A stretch of 11,599 bases of DNA from an uncultured Clostridia bacterium (GTDB lineage Bacteria > Bacillota > Clostridia > Oscillospirales > CAG-272): assembly GCA_946641795.1 (NCBI GenBank), contig CAMPBZ010000021.1:1-11599 (forward strand), given 5' to 3'. Within the stretch, counting starts at the first letter, position 1. Every line of letters starts with the position of its first letter. A model generated the notes under the pieces. The model worked only from the letters and a program-made list of their open reading frames with translations, made no database searches and had not been told where the DNA came from. The position numbers and the translations under genes are program-made. Of the stretch, positions 1-7,146 are shown one piece after another.

Positions 1-1754
1 AGATAATCGCCCAGGGCGGAGGCCTTTGTGGTGTCAAAGTCGTTTGCTTTGGCGCGGTAGAGCTGTGCCTGATCGGTTACAAAAATCAAATCGTCGCGGT
101 TTTCGCCGTCCATCACCAAGAGCACTTCGTCGCCTTCCTTGCATTTCTGCTCGTCGTTGCCCTGCAGAGAGCGGAAGGTGATTTTTTTGAAATATCCCTC
201 CCGTGTCAGCACGAAGCGGGCGCTGTAATTTTCAATATGCTCTTCCTCGTGGTATTCCATAACCGTGGAGGCATGAACGATGAGTGAGCGGCGGGGCTGG
301 CCGTACTTCTTTTTAATCGCCGTCAACTGCTCAATGATCAGCGCTTTCTGCTTCAACTCGTCTTTCAGCGTTTCCTCCATATCGTCGATCTCCTCCTGCA
401 AGGATTTGATCTCGGAAATGCGGTTCAAAATATACTCGCGGTTGATGTTGCGCAGCTTGATGTCGGCAATGTAGGCGGCCTGTTTTTCGTCAATGTCAAA
501 GCCCTTCATCAGGTTTGGCACAACGTCGGCGTCCTTTTCGGTCTTCCGGATGATGTGAATGGCCTTGTCAATGTCCAAAAGGATCTGTCCCAGCGCCAGG
601 AGCAGGTGGAGCTTATCCTTTTTCTTTTCCAGGTCAAAGGTCAGCTCGCGGCGCAGGCATTCCAGCCGGAAGCGGATCCACTCGGTCAGAATTTCGATAA
701 TGCCCATTGTGCGCGGCACCGAGTCGATCAGAATGTTAAAGTTGCACTTAAAGCTGTCTTCCAGCGGGGTGAGCTTGAAGAGCTTGGTCATCAGCTTGTC
801 GGGGTCAACGCCGCGTTCCAGATCCAGCGTCAGCTTAAAGCCGTTCAGGTCGATCTCGTCGCGGAAATCGCGTACCTCTTTGAGCTTTTTTTCCTTGTAA
901 AGCGTGGAGAGCTTGGAAAGGATCAGCTCAATGGTGGTGGAATAGGGAATTTCGGTAATTTCAATGCAGTTGGCGTCCTTATCGTAAACGTAGCGCGCCC
1001 GCAGTTTGACCGAGCCCTGTCCGGTCTCGTAGATCTGGCGGATCTGCTCCTCGTCGTAAAGAATGGCGCCGCCGCCCGAAAAATCGGGCGCTTTGACAAG
1101 CTCCATCATTTTTTCCACCGAAAGGTTGGGCTTGCGCAAAAGGGCAATGGTGCCGTCGCAAATTTCGGCAAGGTTGAAGGAGCAAATGTTGGAGGCCATA
1201 CCAACGGCAATGCCCATATTGGGCATGACCAGCACGTTGGGGAAGGTGGTGGGGAGCAGGACGGGCTCTTTCAGCGTGGCGTCGTAGTTGTCCACCATAT
1301 CCACCGCGTTTTTGTCAATCCCTTCAAACAGCTCGGCGCAAATGGGGTCGAGCTTGCATTCGGTGTAACGCGAGGCGGCGTACTTCATTTCGGAGGAGTA
1401 CTGCTTGCCAAACGAACCCTTGGAATCCACCAGCGGGTGCAAAAGCGTTGCGTTGCCGCGAGTCAGGCGCACCATTGTTTCGTAAATGGAGGCGTCGCCG
1501 TGGGGGTTGAGCTTCATTGTTTGCCCAACGATGTTGGCGCTTTTGGTGCGGGCGCCGGTCAAAAGCCCCATACGGTACATTGTATAAAGCAGTTTGCGGT
1601 GCGCGGGTTTCAGACCGTCGATCTCCGGGATCGCGCGGGAGACGATCACGCTCATCACGTAGGGCATATAGTTTTTCTCTATGGTTTCGGTGATGGGTTG
1701 ATAGACCACCGGAGCATAGGTGATTTCCTTAACTTGTTTTTTCTTTTTTGCCAT
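1..1754 (-). CDS. parC: DNA topoisomerase IV / gyrase-like subunit A, C-terminus cut by window edge
   Basis: This is the breakage-reunion subunit of a type IIA topoisomerase; with a ParE/GyrB partner it would decatenate or relax chromosomal DNA. About 584 codons are visible from the ATG at 1754, and the gene continues past base 1. The lysine-rich N-terminus (MAKKKK) is followed by the AHRKLL stretch (about 51-56), the quinolone-pocket helix NPHGDASIYE (83-92), and the active-site tyrosine Y130 in AASRYTE. Next come the tower region and a coiled coil (about 430-480), and from about residue 495 the start of the C-terminal beta-pinwheel. The GSFGKQYSSEMKYAASRYTE wording is what I know from the divergent clostridial ParC-like group rather than canonical GyrA, but the C-terminal region holding the GyrA box is outside the window, so gyrase is not excluded. 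The ribosome binding site AAGGAA (1769-1774) lies 14 nt from the ATG, longer than usual. It is last in the visible leftward block, 36 nt after sua5. No partner parE/gyrB gene is adjacent upstream. Confidence 0.93.
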   Translation of the reverse strand, partial: MAKKKKQVKEITYAPVVYQPITETIEKNYMPYVMSVIVSRAIPEIDGLKPAHRKLLYTMYRMGLLTGARTKSANIVGQTMKLNPHGDASIYETMVRLTRGNATLLHPLVDSKGSFGKQYSSEMKYAASRYTECKLDPICAELFEGIDKNAVDMVDNYDATLKEPVLLPTTFPNVLVMPNMGIAVGMASNICSFNLAEICDGTIALLRKPNLSVEKMMELVKAPDFSGGGAILYDEEQIRQIYETGQGSVKLRARYVYDKDANCIEITEIPYSTTIELILSKLSTLYKEKKLKEVRDFRDEIDLNGFKLTLDLERGVDPDKLMTKLFKLTPLEDSFKCNFNILIDSVPRTMGIIEILTEWIRFRLECLRRELTFDLEKKKDKLHLLLALGQILLDIDKAIHIIRKTEKDADVVPNLMKGFDIDEKQAAYIADIKLRNINREYILNRISEIKSLQEEIDDMEETLKDELKQKALIIEQLTAIKKKYGQPRRSLIVHASTVMEYHEEEHIENYSARFVLTREGYFKKITFRSLQGNDEQKCKEGDEVLLVMDGENRDDLIFVTDQAQLYRAKANDFDTTKASALGDY

Positions 1755-1790
1755 AGATTTTTGCGGGGTTCCTTTCTTATGAACTCTGTA

Positions 1791-2837
1791 TCAATGGTGG
1801 CGAATTTCTTTTACCGTGTGCGCCGCGGCGCGGATCATCCGGTTGTAAAGCGCAAGCCCCAGTCCGGTTTGCGGCGGGAGATGCGCATAGATCACGTCGG
1901 CGCCCTCGCCGTCGGCCTGCCGCAACAGCCGGAAGAGCGATTGCGCCTGCGCGGCAAGATCGTCGCGCGCGCCCACAGGGAACAGCCGTTCGGGGCGCAG
2001 GAGAGAGAGCTCCTCGTTGTAGCAGAGAATTGCGCATTTTTTTGCCGCCTGCTCGGCCGCCAGAAAAGCGGTCACGTCCGCGCTGTCGCCCGCAAGGAGA
2101 ACGACCGGGGTGCTGGGCGCGTAGTGGCGGTATTTCATACCCGGGGAGAGCGGGCGCTCGTTTTCGGCAAGCGCGTGGGTGACAGCCGGGGCGATATGAA
2201 CGTTGGGAATGACCATACAAAGTGCGTCGTAGGTAATGCCGCCGGGGCGGAGCAGGGTGATTTCGTCATCCCCCTCCACCTTGACAATGGTGGATTCCAG
2301 CCCGATCTCGCAATCCCCACCGTCCAAAATCATATCCACGCGGCCGGAAAGATCGGCAATGACGTGGGCGGCGCAGGTGGGCGATGGTTTGCCCGAAAGA
2401 TTTGCCGAGGGCGCCGCAATGGGAATGCCGGCAAGCGCGATCAGCGCGTGCGCTACCGGGTGCGAAGGACAGCGGACGGCAACGGTATCCAGCCCGCCGG
2501 TTACCGAGCGGGGAATGATCTCCCGCCGCGGCAGGATCACCGTCAGCGGCCCCGGCATAAAAGCGCTTGCCAGGCGGCGGTAGGTATTGTTGACCACGGC
2601 GTAGCGGTCGGCGTCCTCCGGCGCGGCAATATGAATGATCAAAGGATTGTCCGAGGGGCGGCCCTTGGCGGCGTAAATCTTTTTTGCCGCGCCGTCGTCG
2701 GTTCCGTTTCCCCCAAGGCCATAGACCGTTTCGGTCGGAAAGGCCACCAGGCCGCCCGCGCGCAGGATCTCGGCGGCGCGGGCAAGCTCGGCGGTTTGCT
2801 TTGCAGGGTCGGAAATGGAAATGATTTGGGTGTTCAA
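1791..2837 (-). CDS. sua5: L-threonylcarbamoyladenylate synthase (Sua5/YwlC type)
   Basis: It makes threonylcarbamoyl-AMP from threonine, bicarbonate and ATP, the first step of the t6A37 modification on ANN-decoding tRNAs, in the cytoplasm. The predicted protein has 348 residues: a YrdC/TsaC domain (about 15-205) with FPTETVYGLG (33-42), KGRPSDNPL (58-66) and SANLSG (144-149), then the linker SPGMKYRHYAP (231-241) and a C-terminal Sua5 domain (about 245-348). The two-domain form and its length match Bacillus YwlC. Start choice: the open frame extends to a TTG at 2852, but that codon overlaps a GAGGT Shine-Dalgarno. The TTG at 2837 sits 8-9 nt after it and gives the N-terminus MNTQIIS, which resembles the YwlC N-terminus. 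Both candidate starts are TTG, so low translation initiation is possible. It lies 21 nt after prfA, and no prmC is between them as is common in Firmicutes. The stop is TGA. Confidence 0.95.
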   Translation of the reverse strand: MNTQIISISDPAKQTAELARAAEILRAGGLVAFPTETVYGLGGNGTDDGAAKKIYAAKGRPSDNPLIIHIAAPEDADRYAVVNNTYRRLASAFMPGPLTVILPRREIIPRSVTGGLDTVAVRCPSHPVAHALIALAGIPIAAPSANLSGKPSPTCAAHVIADLSGRVDMILDGGDCEIGLESTIVKVEGDDEITLLRPGGITYDALCMVIPNVHIAPAVTHALAENERPLSPGMKYRHYAPSTPVVLLAGDSADVTAFLAAEQAAKKCAILCYNEELSLLRPERLFPVGARDDLAAQAQSLFRLLRQADGEGADVIYAHLPPQTGLGLALYNRMIRAAAHTVKEIRHH

Positions 2838-2845
2838 ATCAAAAT

Positions 2846-2850
2846 ACCTC
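2846..2850 (-). promoter_or_regulatory. Ribosome binding site deciding the sua5 start
   Basis: GAGGT on the minus strand lies 8 nt before the TTG at 2837. It overlaps the alternative in-frame TTG at 2852, so it argues for the shorter 348-residue protein. Confidence 0.7.
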
Positions 2851-2858
2851 AATCAAAA

Positions 2859-3938
2859 TCAGTTGTTTTCGGTCATTTTTTTCGTTGCTTCGGCAACGGC
2901 AAGCGCGTCGATCATCGCGTCGATCCGCCCGTTCAAAAAAGCGTCCAGCGAGTGGAGCGAAAGACCGATGCGGTGGTCGGTTACGCGGTTTTGCGGAAAG
3001 TTGTAGGTGCGAATTTTCTCGCTCCGGTCGCCGGTGCCGACCTGCTCGCGCCGGTCGGAGGCGATCTTTTCGTCATGCTCGCGTTTTTCGCGGTCGTAAA
3101 GAATGGTGCGGAGCATTTGCAGGGCTTTATCCTTGTTTTTAAACTGGCTGCGCTCCTGCTGGCATTCCACAACGATCCCGGTGGGCTTGTGGGTCAGGCG
3201 CACGGCCGATTCGGTCTTGTTGATGTGCTGGCCGCCAGCGCCGCTGGATTTGCAGGATTCAAAAATCAGGTCGGAAGGGTTGATCTCCACTTCCACCTCG
3301 TCGGCTTCCGGCAAAACGGCAACCGTTGCGGTAGAGGTTTGAATGCGCCCCTGCGACTCGGTGGTCGGCACGCGCTGGACGCGGTGCACGCCGCTTTCAA
3401 AACGCAGGCGGGAATAAGCTCCCGCACCCTCCACCAAAAAGACGACGGCGCGAAACCCGCCCAGCTCTGTGGGGGTGGAGCTCATCATCGAGGTCTGATA
3501 GCCGTTTGCCGCGGCAAACATACAGTACATCCGGTAAAGGTCGGCGGCAAACAGCGCGGCTTCTTCGCCGCCCGCCCCCGCGCGGATCTCTACCAAAACG
3601 TTCTTTTCATCGTTCGGGTCGCGCGGCAAAAGCAGAAGGGTAATCTCCCGTTCCAGCGTTTCCATTCCGGCGCGCGCCTCTTTCAGCTCGGCGTTCGCAA
3701 GCTCTTTCAACTCGGCGTCGGTCGTTTCCTCCAACAGGCGAAGGGCATCGTCCGCCGCGGCTTTTGCGCGCTCAAAGGCAATCGCTTTTTCCGCAAGCGG
3801 GGAGAGCCGGCGGTATTCTTTCATTGCGGCGGCATACTTTGCCGGGTCGGTGAGAACGACGGGGTCGGAGAGCGAGGCCTCCACCTGCAAAAAACGTTCT
3901 TTTGCGCCGGCAAGCTGCGCCATAAACTTGTCTGTCAT
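2859..3938 (-). CDS. prfA: Peptide chain release factor 1 (RF1)
   Basis: It recognises UAA and UAG stop codons in the ribosomal A site and triggers peptidyl-tRNA hydrolysis. From the ATG at 3938 the protein has 359 residues, matching the usual 355-360. It carries the coiled N-terminal domain (about 1-105), the [11 protein letters not shown] segment (121-131), the class-specific anticodon-like tripeptide P191-T192-T193 (P-x-T, diagnostic for RF1; RF2 has SPF) and the catalytic GGQ (235-237) in [12 protein letters not shown]. An open frame extends upstream to 4004, but it overlaps the aminopeptidase, and the 3938 start aligns with the E. coli RF1 N-terminus. No clear Shine-Dalgarno precedes it. 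The ATG lies 7 nt after the aminopeptidase TGA, suggesting translational coupling. One oddity is that the motif usually read as GRIHTS is GRIQTS here (Q200). The stop is TGA, which RF1 itself does not read. Confidence 0.97.
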   Translation of the reverse strand: MTDKFMAQLAGAKERFLQVEASLSDPVVLTDPAKYAAAMKEYRRLSPLAEKAIAFERAKAAADDALRLLEETTDAELKELANAELKEARAGMETLEREITLLLLPRDPNDEKNVLVEIRAGAGGEEAALFAADLYRMYCMFAAANGYQTSMMSSTPTELGGFRAVVFLVEGAGAYSRLRFESGVHRVQRVPTTESQGRIQTSTATVAVLPEADEVEVEINPSDLIFESCKSSGAGGQHINKTESAVRLTHKPTGIVVECQQERSQFKNKDKALQMLRTILYDREKREHDEKIASDRREQVGTGDRSEKIRTYNFPQNRVTDHRIGLSLHSLDAFLNGRIDAMIDALAVAEATKKMTENN

Positions 3939-3945
3939 TGAAAAA

Positions 3946-5328
3946 TCAGAAACGGTAGAATGCGTGGAAGGCGCGGTAAGCCTCGTACAGGTCAACCTTT
4001 GCAATCACCTCGTAGGGCGCGTGCATCGAGAGGACGCCAACGCCCAGGTCGATGGTGTCAATATTTTGGTTGGCCATATATTTTGCAATGGTTCCGCCGC
4101 CGCCAAGGTCCACCTTGCCAAGCTCGCAGGTCTGCCATACCACGCCTGCCTCGTTCAGGCAACGGCGCACCCAGGCAACCAGCTCGGCCGAAGCGTCCGA
4201 CGTGCCGGATTTGCCGCGCGCGCCGGTGAATTTGCACATTGCCACACCGCAGCCCAGAAGGGCGGCGTTGCGCTCCTCAAAAACGTCGCTGAACGCGGGG
4301 TCAAAAATGGCGGCAACATCGCTGGAAAGACATTTGGAGTTGGCGCGAACGGTTGCGGGATTGCCGCCCATTGCGCGCGCGATCTCGTCGATCAGATCCA
4401 CGGTAATGCTGGACTGTGCGCCGGTAACGCCGTCCGAACCGGTTTCTTCCTTATCCACCAGCGTGCACATCGTGGTATGGAGCTTTTCGTCGGCGTCGAT
4501 CATCGCCGTCAGCGAAGGATATGCGCAGCAGCGGTCGTCGTGACCGTAACCGCAAATCATCGAGCGGTCAAAGCCCAGGTCGCGCGCCCGCCCGGCGGGA
4601 ACGATGGAAAGCTCGGCCGATTGCAGATCTTCTTCGGTAATGCCATAGGTCTTATGCAAATAGTTCAGCACGGTCAGTTTTGCCGAGTTGTTCTCGTCGC
4701 AATCCAGCGGCCGGCTGCCCACCAGAATGTTCAGCTTTTCGCCCACAAAGGCCTGCGAAACGGTTTTGGTGACCTCGTTTTGCGCCAGGTGCGGGAGCAG
4801 GTCGGTAATATACATCACCGGGTCGTCCTCGTTCTCACCAATGACAATGTTGACGACCTCGCCGCTTTCCTTAACCACCACGCCGTGAAGCGCCAGAGGC
4901 ATTGCCAGCCATTGATATTTGCGAATGCCGCCGTAGTAATGCGTTTTCAGGTAGCAAAGGTCGTGGTCTTCAAAAACAGGGTTCTGTTTCAGGTCCAGGC
5001 GCGGGGAATCGATATGCGCGCCGGTAATGCGAATGCCGCAATCGATCGGCTCGGTGCCAATGCGGAACAGGAACAGGTTTTTGCCGCGGTTGTTATAGTA
5101 AAGTTTGTCGCCCGCTTGCATCGGCTGGCCGAAATTCCAGGCGCGGTAGCCGGCGGCCTCGGCAATGCGAACGCTCTCGGCAACCGCCTCGCGCTCGGTT
5201 TTGGAGGCGTCTAAAAAGCGCATATAGCGCTTTGCGTAATCGTAGGCTTTTTCAACGATCTCGTCGCCCGCCTTTTCGTAAACGGTCTTTTTCTTGTAAC
5301 GCAGTGCGTCGTAATTGTTCTCGGACAT
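3946..5328 (-). CDS. apeA: M18 family aspartyl-type aminopeptidase
   Basis: It is a cytoplasmic dinuclear-zinc aminopeptidase of family M18 (tetrahedral aminopeptidase fold) that removes N-terminal residues from peptides, often acidic ones; the exact specificity cannot be read from sequence. All expected metal and catalytic residues are visible in the 460-residue protein: H105 in [13 protein letters not shown]264/D265 in GYGHDDR, the glutamate pair E294-E295 in DKEETGS, D337 in CLSSDVAA, and H436 in SMHAPYE. Wording such as [13 protein letters not shown] resembles the bacterial M18 aminopeptidase 1 group. The ATG at 5328 is preceded by AAGGAGA at a spacing of 7 nt, so the start is secure. It sits 40 nt after coaE and 7 nt before prfA, probably in one transcript. 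There is no signal peptide. It has no obvious functional link with its neighbours. Confidence 0.95.
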   Translation of the reverse strand: MSENNYDALRYKKKTVYEKAGDEIVEKAYDYAKRYMRFLDASKTEREAVAESVRIAEAAGYRAWNFGQPMQAGDKLYYNNRGKNLFLFRIGTEPIDCGIRITGAHIDSPRLDLKQNPVFEDHDLCYLKTHYYGGIRKYQWLAMPLALHGVVVKESGEVVNIVIGENEDDPVMYITDLLPHLAQNEVTKTVSQAFVGEKLNILVGSRPLDCDENNSAKLTVLNYLHKTYGITEEDLQSAELSIVPAGRARDLGFDRSMICGYGHDDRCCAYPSLTAMIDADEKLHTTMCTLVDKEETGSDGVTGAQSSITVDLIDEIARAMGGNPATVRANSKCLSSDVAAIFDPAFSDVFEERNAALLGCGVAMCKFTGARGKSGTSDASAELVAWVRRCLNEAGVVWQTCELGKVDLGGGGTIAKYMANQNIDTIDLGVGVLSMHAPYEVIAKVDLYEAYRAFHAFYRF

Positions 5329-5368
5329 CGTGGTTCTCCTTTTCTATTTCGTAATTTTTCAAAACCAG

Positions 5369-5983
5369 TTAAGCCAGTTGGGAAACAAAGGGGATTTGCA
5401 GGGCTTGCAGAATGTGCTCCACGCCGGGGACAAGATCGGCAAGCGCGCCGTTGTTTTCCAAAACGTAATCGGCGTTGGAACGGAAAAAATCCTCTTTTAA
5501 CTGCGCTTCCATCCGCAACAGGATCTCCTCTTTGGAGCGCCCGTCGCGCTTTGTTACGCGCAGCAATCGGGAGTCCGGGTCGGCCAGTACGGCAACAATG
5601 GCGGTGCAATCCTTCTCGGCACCGGCCTCAAAAAGCTGGGGCGCGTCCAGCACCACGGCGGGAACGCCGGCCTTTTCCAAATCGGCAAGCCTCCGGCGGA
5701 TCTCCTGCATCACATACCGGTGGGTGACCGCGTTGAGCATTGCGCGCGACTGGGAATTGGAAAACACCTTTTTGCCAAGCGCTTTGCGGTCGAGCGATCC
5801 GTCGGGAAGCAGGATCGAGGTCCCGAAAATGCGGGTCAACTCGGCAAGGCAGGGGGAAGGTGGAGCGATCAGCTCGCTGTAAACGGCGTCGGCGTCAATA
5901 CCGGGAACGCCGTAAGTGGCAAACAGCTCCCGAACGGTGCTTTTTCCCGCGCCGGTCGGGCCGGTCAAACCGATGATCACCAT
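5369..5983 (-). CDS. coaE: Dephospho-CoA kinase
   Basis: It performs the last step of coenzyme A synthesis, phosphorylating the 3'-hydroxyl of the dephospho-CoA ribose with ATP. The 204-residue protein has a P-loop GPTGAGKS (8-15) in GLTGPTGAGKST, the substrate-site IDAD (29-32), a VLDAPQLFEAG segment (111-121) equivalent to the family's PLLFE loop, and a TKRDGRSKEE lid region (144-153). Length fits the family (about 195-210). Start choice: the frame opens at a GTG at 5992, but that codon lies in the Shine-Dalgarno GGAGGT (5991-5996). The ATG at 5983 follows it by 7 nt and gives MVIIGLTG, as in other CoaE proteins. The usual HP dipeptide after the first domain reads HR here (H88-R89), a variation I would not overinterpret. 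It is first in the leftward block, with a promoter at 6030-6057. The stop is TAA. Confidence 0.95.
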   Translation of the reverse strand: MVIIGLTGPTGAGKSTVRELFATYGVPGIDADAVYSELIAPPSPCLAELTRIFGTSILLPDGSLDRKALGKKVFSNSQSRAMLNAVTHRYVMQEIRRRLADLEKAGVPAVVLDAPQLFEAGAEKDCTAIVAVLADPDSRLLRVTKRDGRSKEEILLRMEAQLKEDFFRSNADYVLENNGALADLVPGVEHILQALQIPFVSQLA

Positions 5984-5990
5984 TGCAAGC

Positions 5991-5996
5991 ACCTCC
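5991..5996 (-). promoter_or_regulatory. Ribosome binding site deciding the coaE start
   Basis: A perfect GGAGGT on the minus strand lies 7 nt upstream of the ATG at 5983. It overlaps the GTG at 5992 and so rules that codon out as a likely start. Confidence 0.85.
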
Positions 5997-6029
5997 GTTC
6001 CGCTTTTCGCCCATAATAATCTAACTTAT

Positions 6030-6057
6030 ATTATACACTATTTTTTTCCGTTTGCAA
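6030..6057 (-). promoter_or_regulatory. Sigma-A promoter for the coaE-parC block
   Basis: On the minus strand, TTGCAA (-35, 6052-6057) and a perfect TATAAT (-10, 6030-6035) are 16 bp apart. Initiation would fall near 6023, leaving a leader of about 40 nt before coaE. An A-tract lies in the spacer. Confidence 0.75.
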
Positions 6058-6111
6058 GGGCAAAAAGGGAATTTTCGGCAAAAAACAAAAAAGAGTTCCG
6101 AAAAAATGCTA

Positions 6112-6140
6112 TTGCAATTCCGGCGGGTTGCGAGTATAAT
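6112..6140 (+). promoter_or_regulatory. Sigma-A promoter for the murB-whiA-dnaE block
   Basis: TTGCAA (-35, 6112-6117) and a perfect TATAAT (-10, 6135-6140) are separated by the ideal 17 bp. Initiation would fall near 6147, giving a short leader of roughly 20-30 nt before murB. Its -35 is 54 bp from the -35 of the opposing coaE promoter. Confidence 0.78.
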
Positions 6141-6166
6141 AATAGTAAACAGCAAAGCGAACGGGG

Positions 6167-7081
6167 GTGGAGGCGGTGACCTTTCCGGAAAGGGAATTGG
6201 CCAGGGCAAACATCCCGTTTCGCAAAGCCTGTCCGCTGGCGGGGTTTTCTACCTTTCGCATCGGCGGCAGCGCCGACCTTGCCATTTTCCCGCAAACGGC
6301 GGAGGAGCTGATCTGCGCCGTTCGCATTTGCCGCGCCGGGGGAATTCCGCTTTTCGTCGTTGGAAACGGGAGCAATTTGCTCTTTGCCGACGCCGGGGTG
6401 CGCGGCGCCGTTCTGTTTACCAAAAAAATCAACCGCATAGCCGACGAAGCCGACGGCTTTTTCGCCGATTGCGGCGCCCTGTTGCCGGCGCTTTCCCGCC
6501 GCGCCGCCGCACGCGGCCTTTCGGGGCTGGAATTTGCCTGCGGCATTCCGGGAACGGTCGGGGGCGCGGTTTGTATGAACGCCGGAGCGCACGGCGGCGA
6601 GATGGCGCAAATCGTTGCCGAAACCGAATATTACAATGCGCAAACCGATACCCGCGGCAGTTTTTCGGGCGGCGGACATCAATTCGGCTACCGCACCAGC
6701 AGGTACCTTTCGGAACCCGAAAAAATCGTCCTGCGCGCCCGCATTCGCTTGCAGGCGGGGGATCGCGACGAGATCCGGCAAAGAATGGTGCAAAACTTGA
6801 CCCTGCGCCGCGAAAAGCAGCCGCTCGGCGAGCCGAGCGCCGGGAGCGCCTTCAAGCGCCCGGAGGGGAATACTGCCGCCGCGCTGATCGACCGTTGCGG
6901 CCTGAAAGGATTTTCGGTCGGCGGCGCCGCCGTTTCCGAAAAGCACGCGGGGTTCCTCGTCAACCGGGGGAACGCAACGGCAAAGGACGTGGTCGAACTG
7001 ATCGACCGGATCCGAAAAATCGTGCTGGAAGCCACCGGAATTTTATTGGAACCCGAAATTCGCGTTTTGGGCGAAATTTGA
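6167..7081 (+). CDS. murB: UDP-N-acetylenolpyruvoylglucosamine reductase (MurB)
   Basis: It is the FAD- and NADPH-dependent reductase that turns enolpyruvyl-UDP-GlcNAc into UDP-MurNAc, the second committed step of peptidoglycan precursor synthesis, in the cytoplasm. The 304-residue protein shows STFRIGG (28-34), the FAD-binding VVGNGSNLL (64-72), GIPGTVGGAVCMNAG (126-140), the FGYRTS motif with Y175 and R176, the proton-donor serine S227 in PSAGSAFKRP, and E297 in LLEPEIRVLG. Size and the absence of extra C-terminal sequence fit the Gram-positive (type II) form. The start is not certain. The GTG at 6167 gives the listed protein; an in-frame GTG at 6176 would remove three residues. A GGAGG at 6169-6173 is too close to either codon, so the G-rich run at 6163-6170 may be the actual binding site. 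It is first in the rightward block, 65 nt before whiA. Confidence 0.95.
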   Translation: MEAVTFPERELARANIPFRKACPLAGFSTFRIGGSADLAIFPQTAEELICAVRICRAGGIPLFVVGNGSNLLFADAGVRGAVLFTKKINRIADEADGFFADCGALLPALSRRAAARGLSGLEFACGIPGTVGGAVCMNAGAHGGEMAQIVAETEYYNAQTDTRGSFSGGGHQFGYRTSRYLSEPEKIVLRARIRLQAGDRDEIRQRMVQNLTLRREKQPLGEPSAGSAFKRPEGNTAAALIDRCGLKGFSVGGAAVSEKHAGFLVNRGNATAKDVVELIDRIRKIVLEATGILLEPEIRVLGEI

Positions 7082-7146
7082 AGACCGTATATGCGAAAAT
7101 CGATGTTTTTTCATCAAAAAATCGGAAAAATAAGGAGGGAAAAGCC

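Noticed and set aside
555..3941. A 1128-codon open frame on the plus strand
   Set aside because: It is exactly antisense to parC, sua5 and prfA, all recognised with intact motifs. Its product is His/Gly/Val/Arg-rich with no recognisable domain, and it stays open because the real genes rarely use TTA, CTA and TCA codons.
3850..5214. A 454-codon plus-strand frame opposite the aminopeptidase
   Set aside because: It is the mirror frame of the M18 gene, which has all metal ligands; no independent coding signal.
5691..5730. CoaE with HR in place of the usual HP dipeptide
   Set aside because: This non-catalytic position varies among clostridial CoaE proteins as far as I recall; the P-loop and other motifs are intact, so loss of function is not suggested.
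7099..7124. A possible T/A-rich hairpin between murB and whiA
   Set aside because: It is only weak A-T pairing with a short CGA/TCG base and a bulge, and no T-tract follows. It is not convincing as a terminator or riboswitch.
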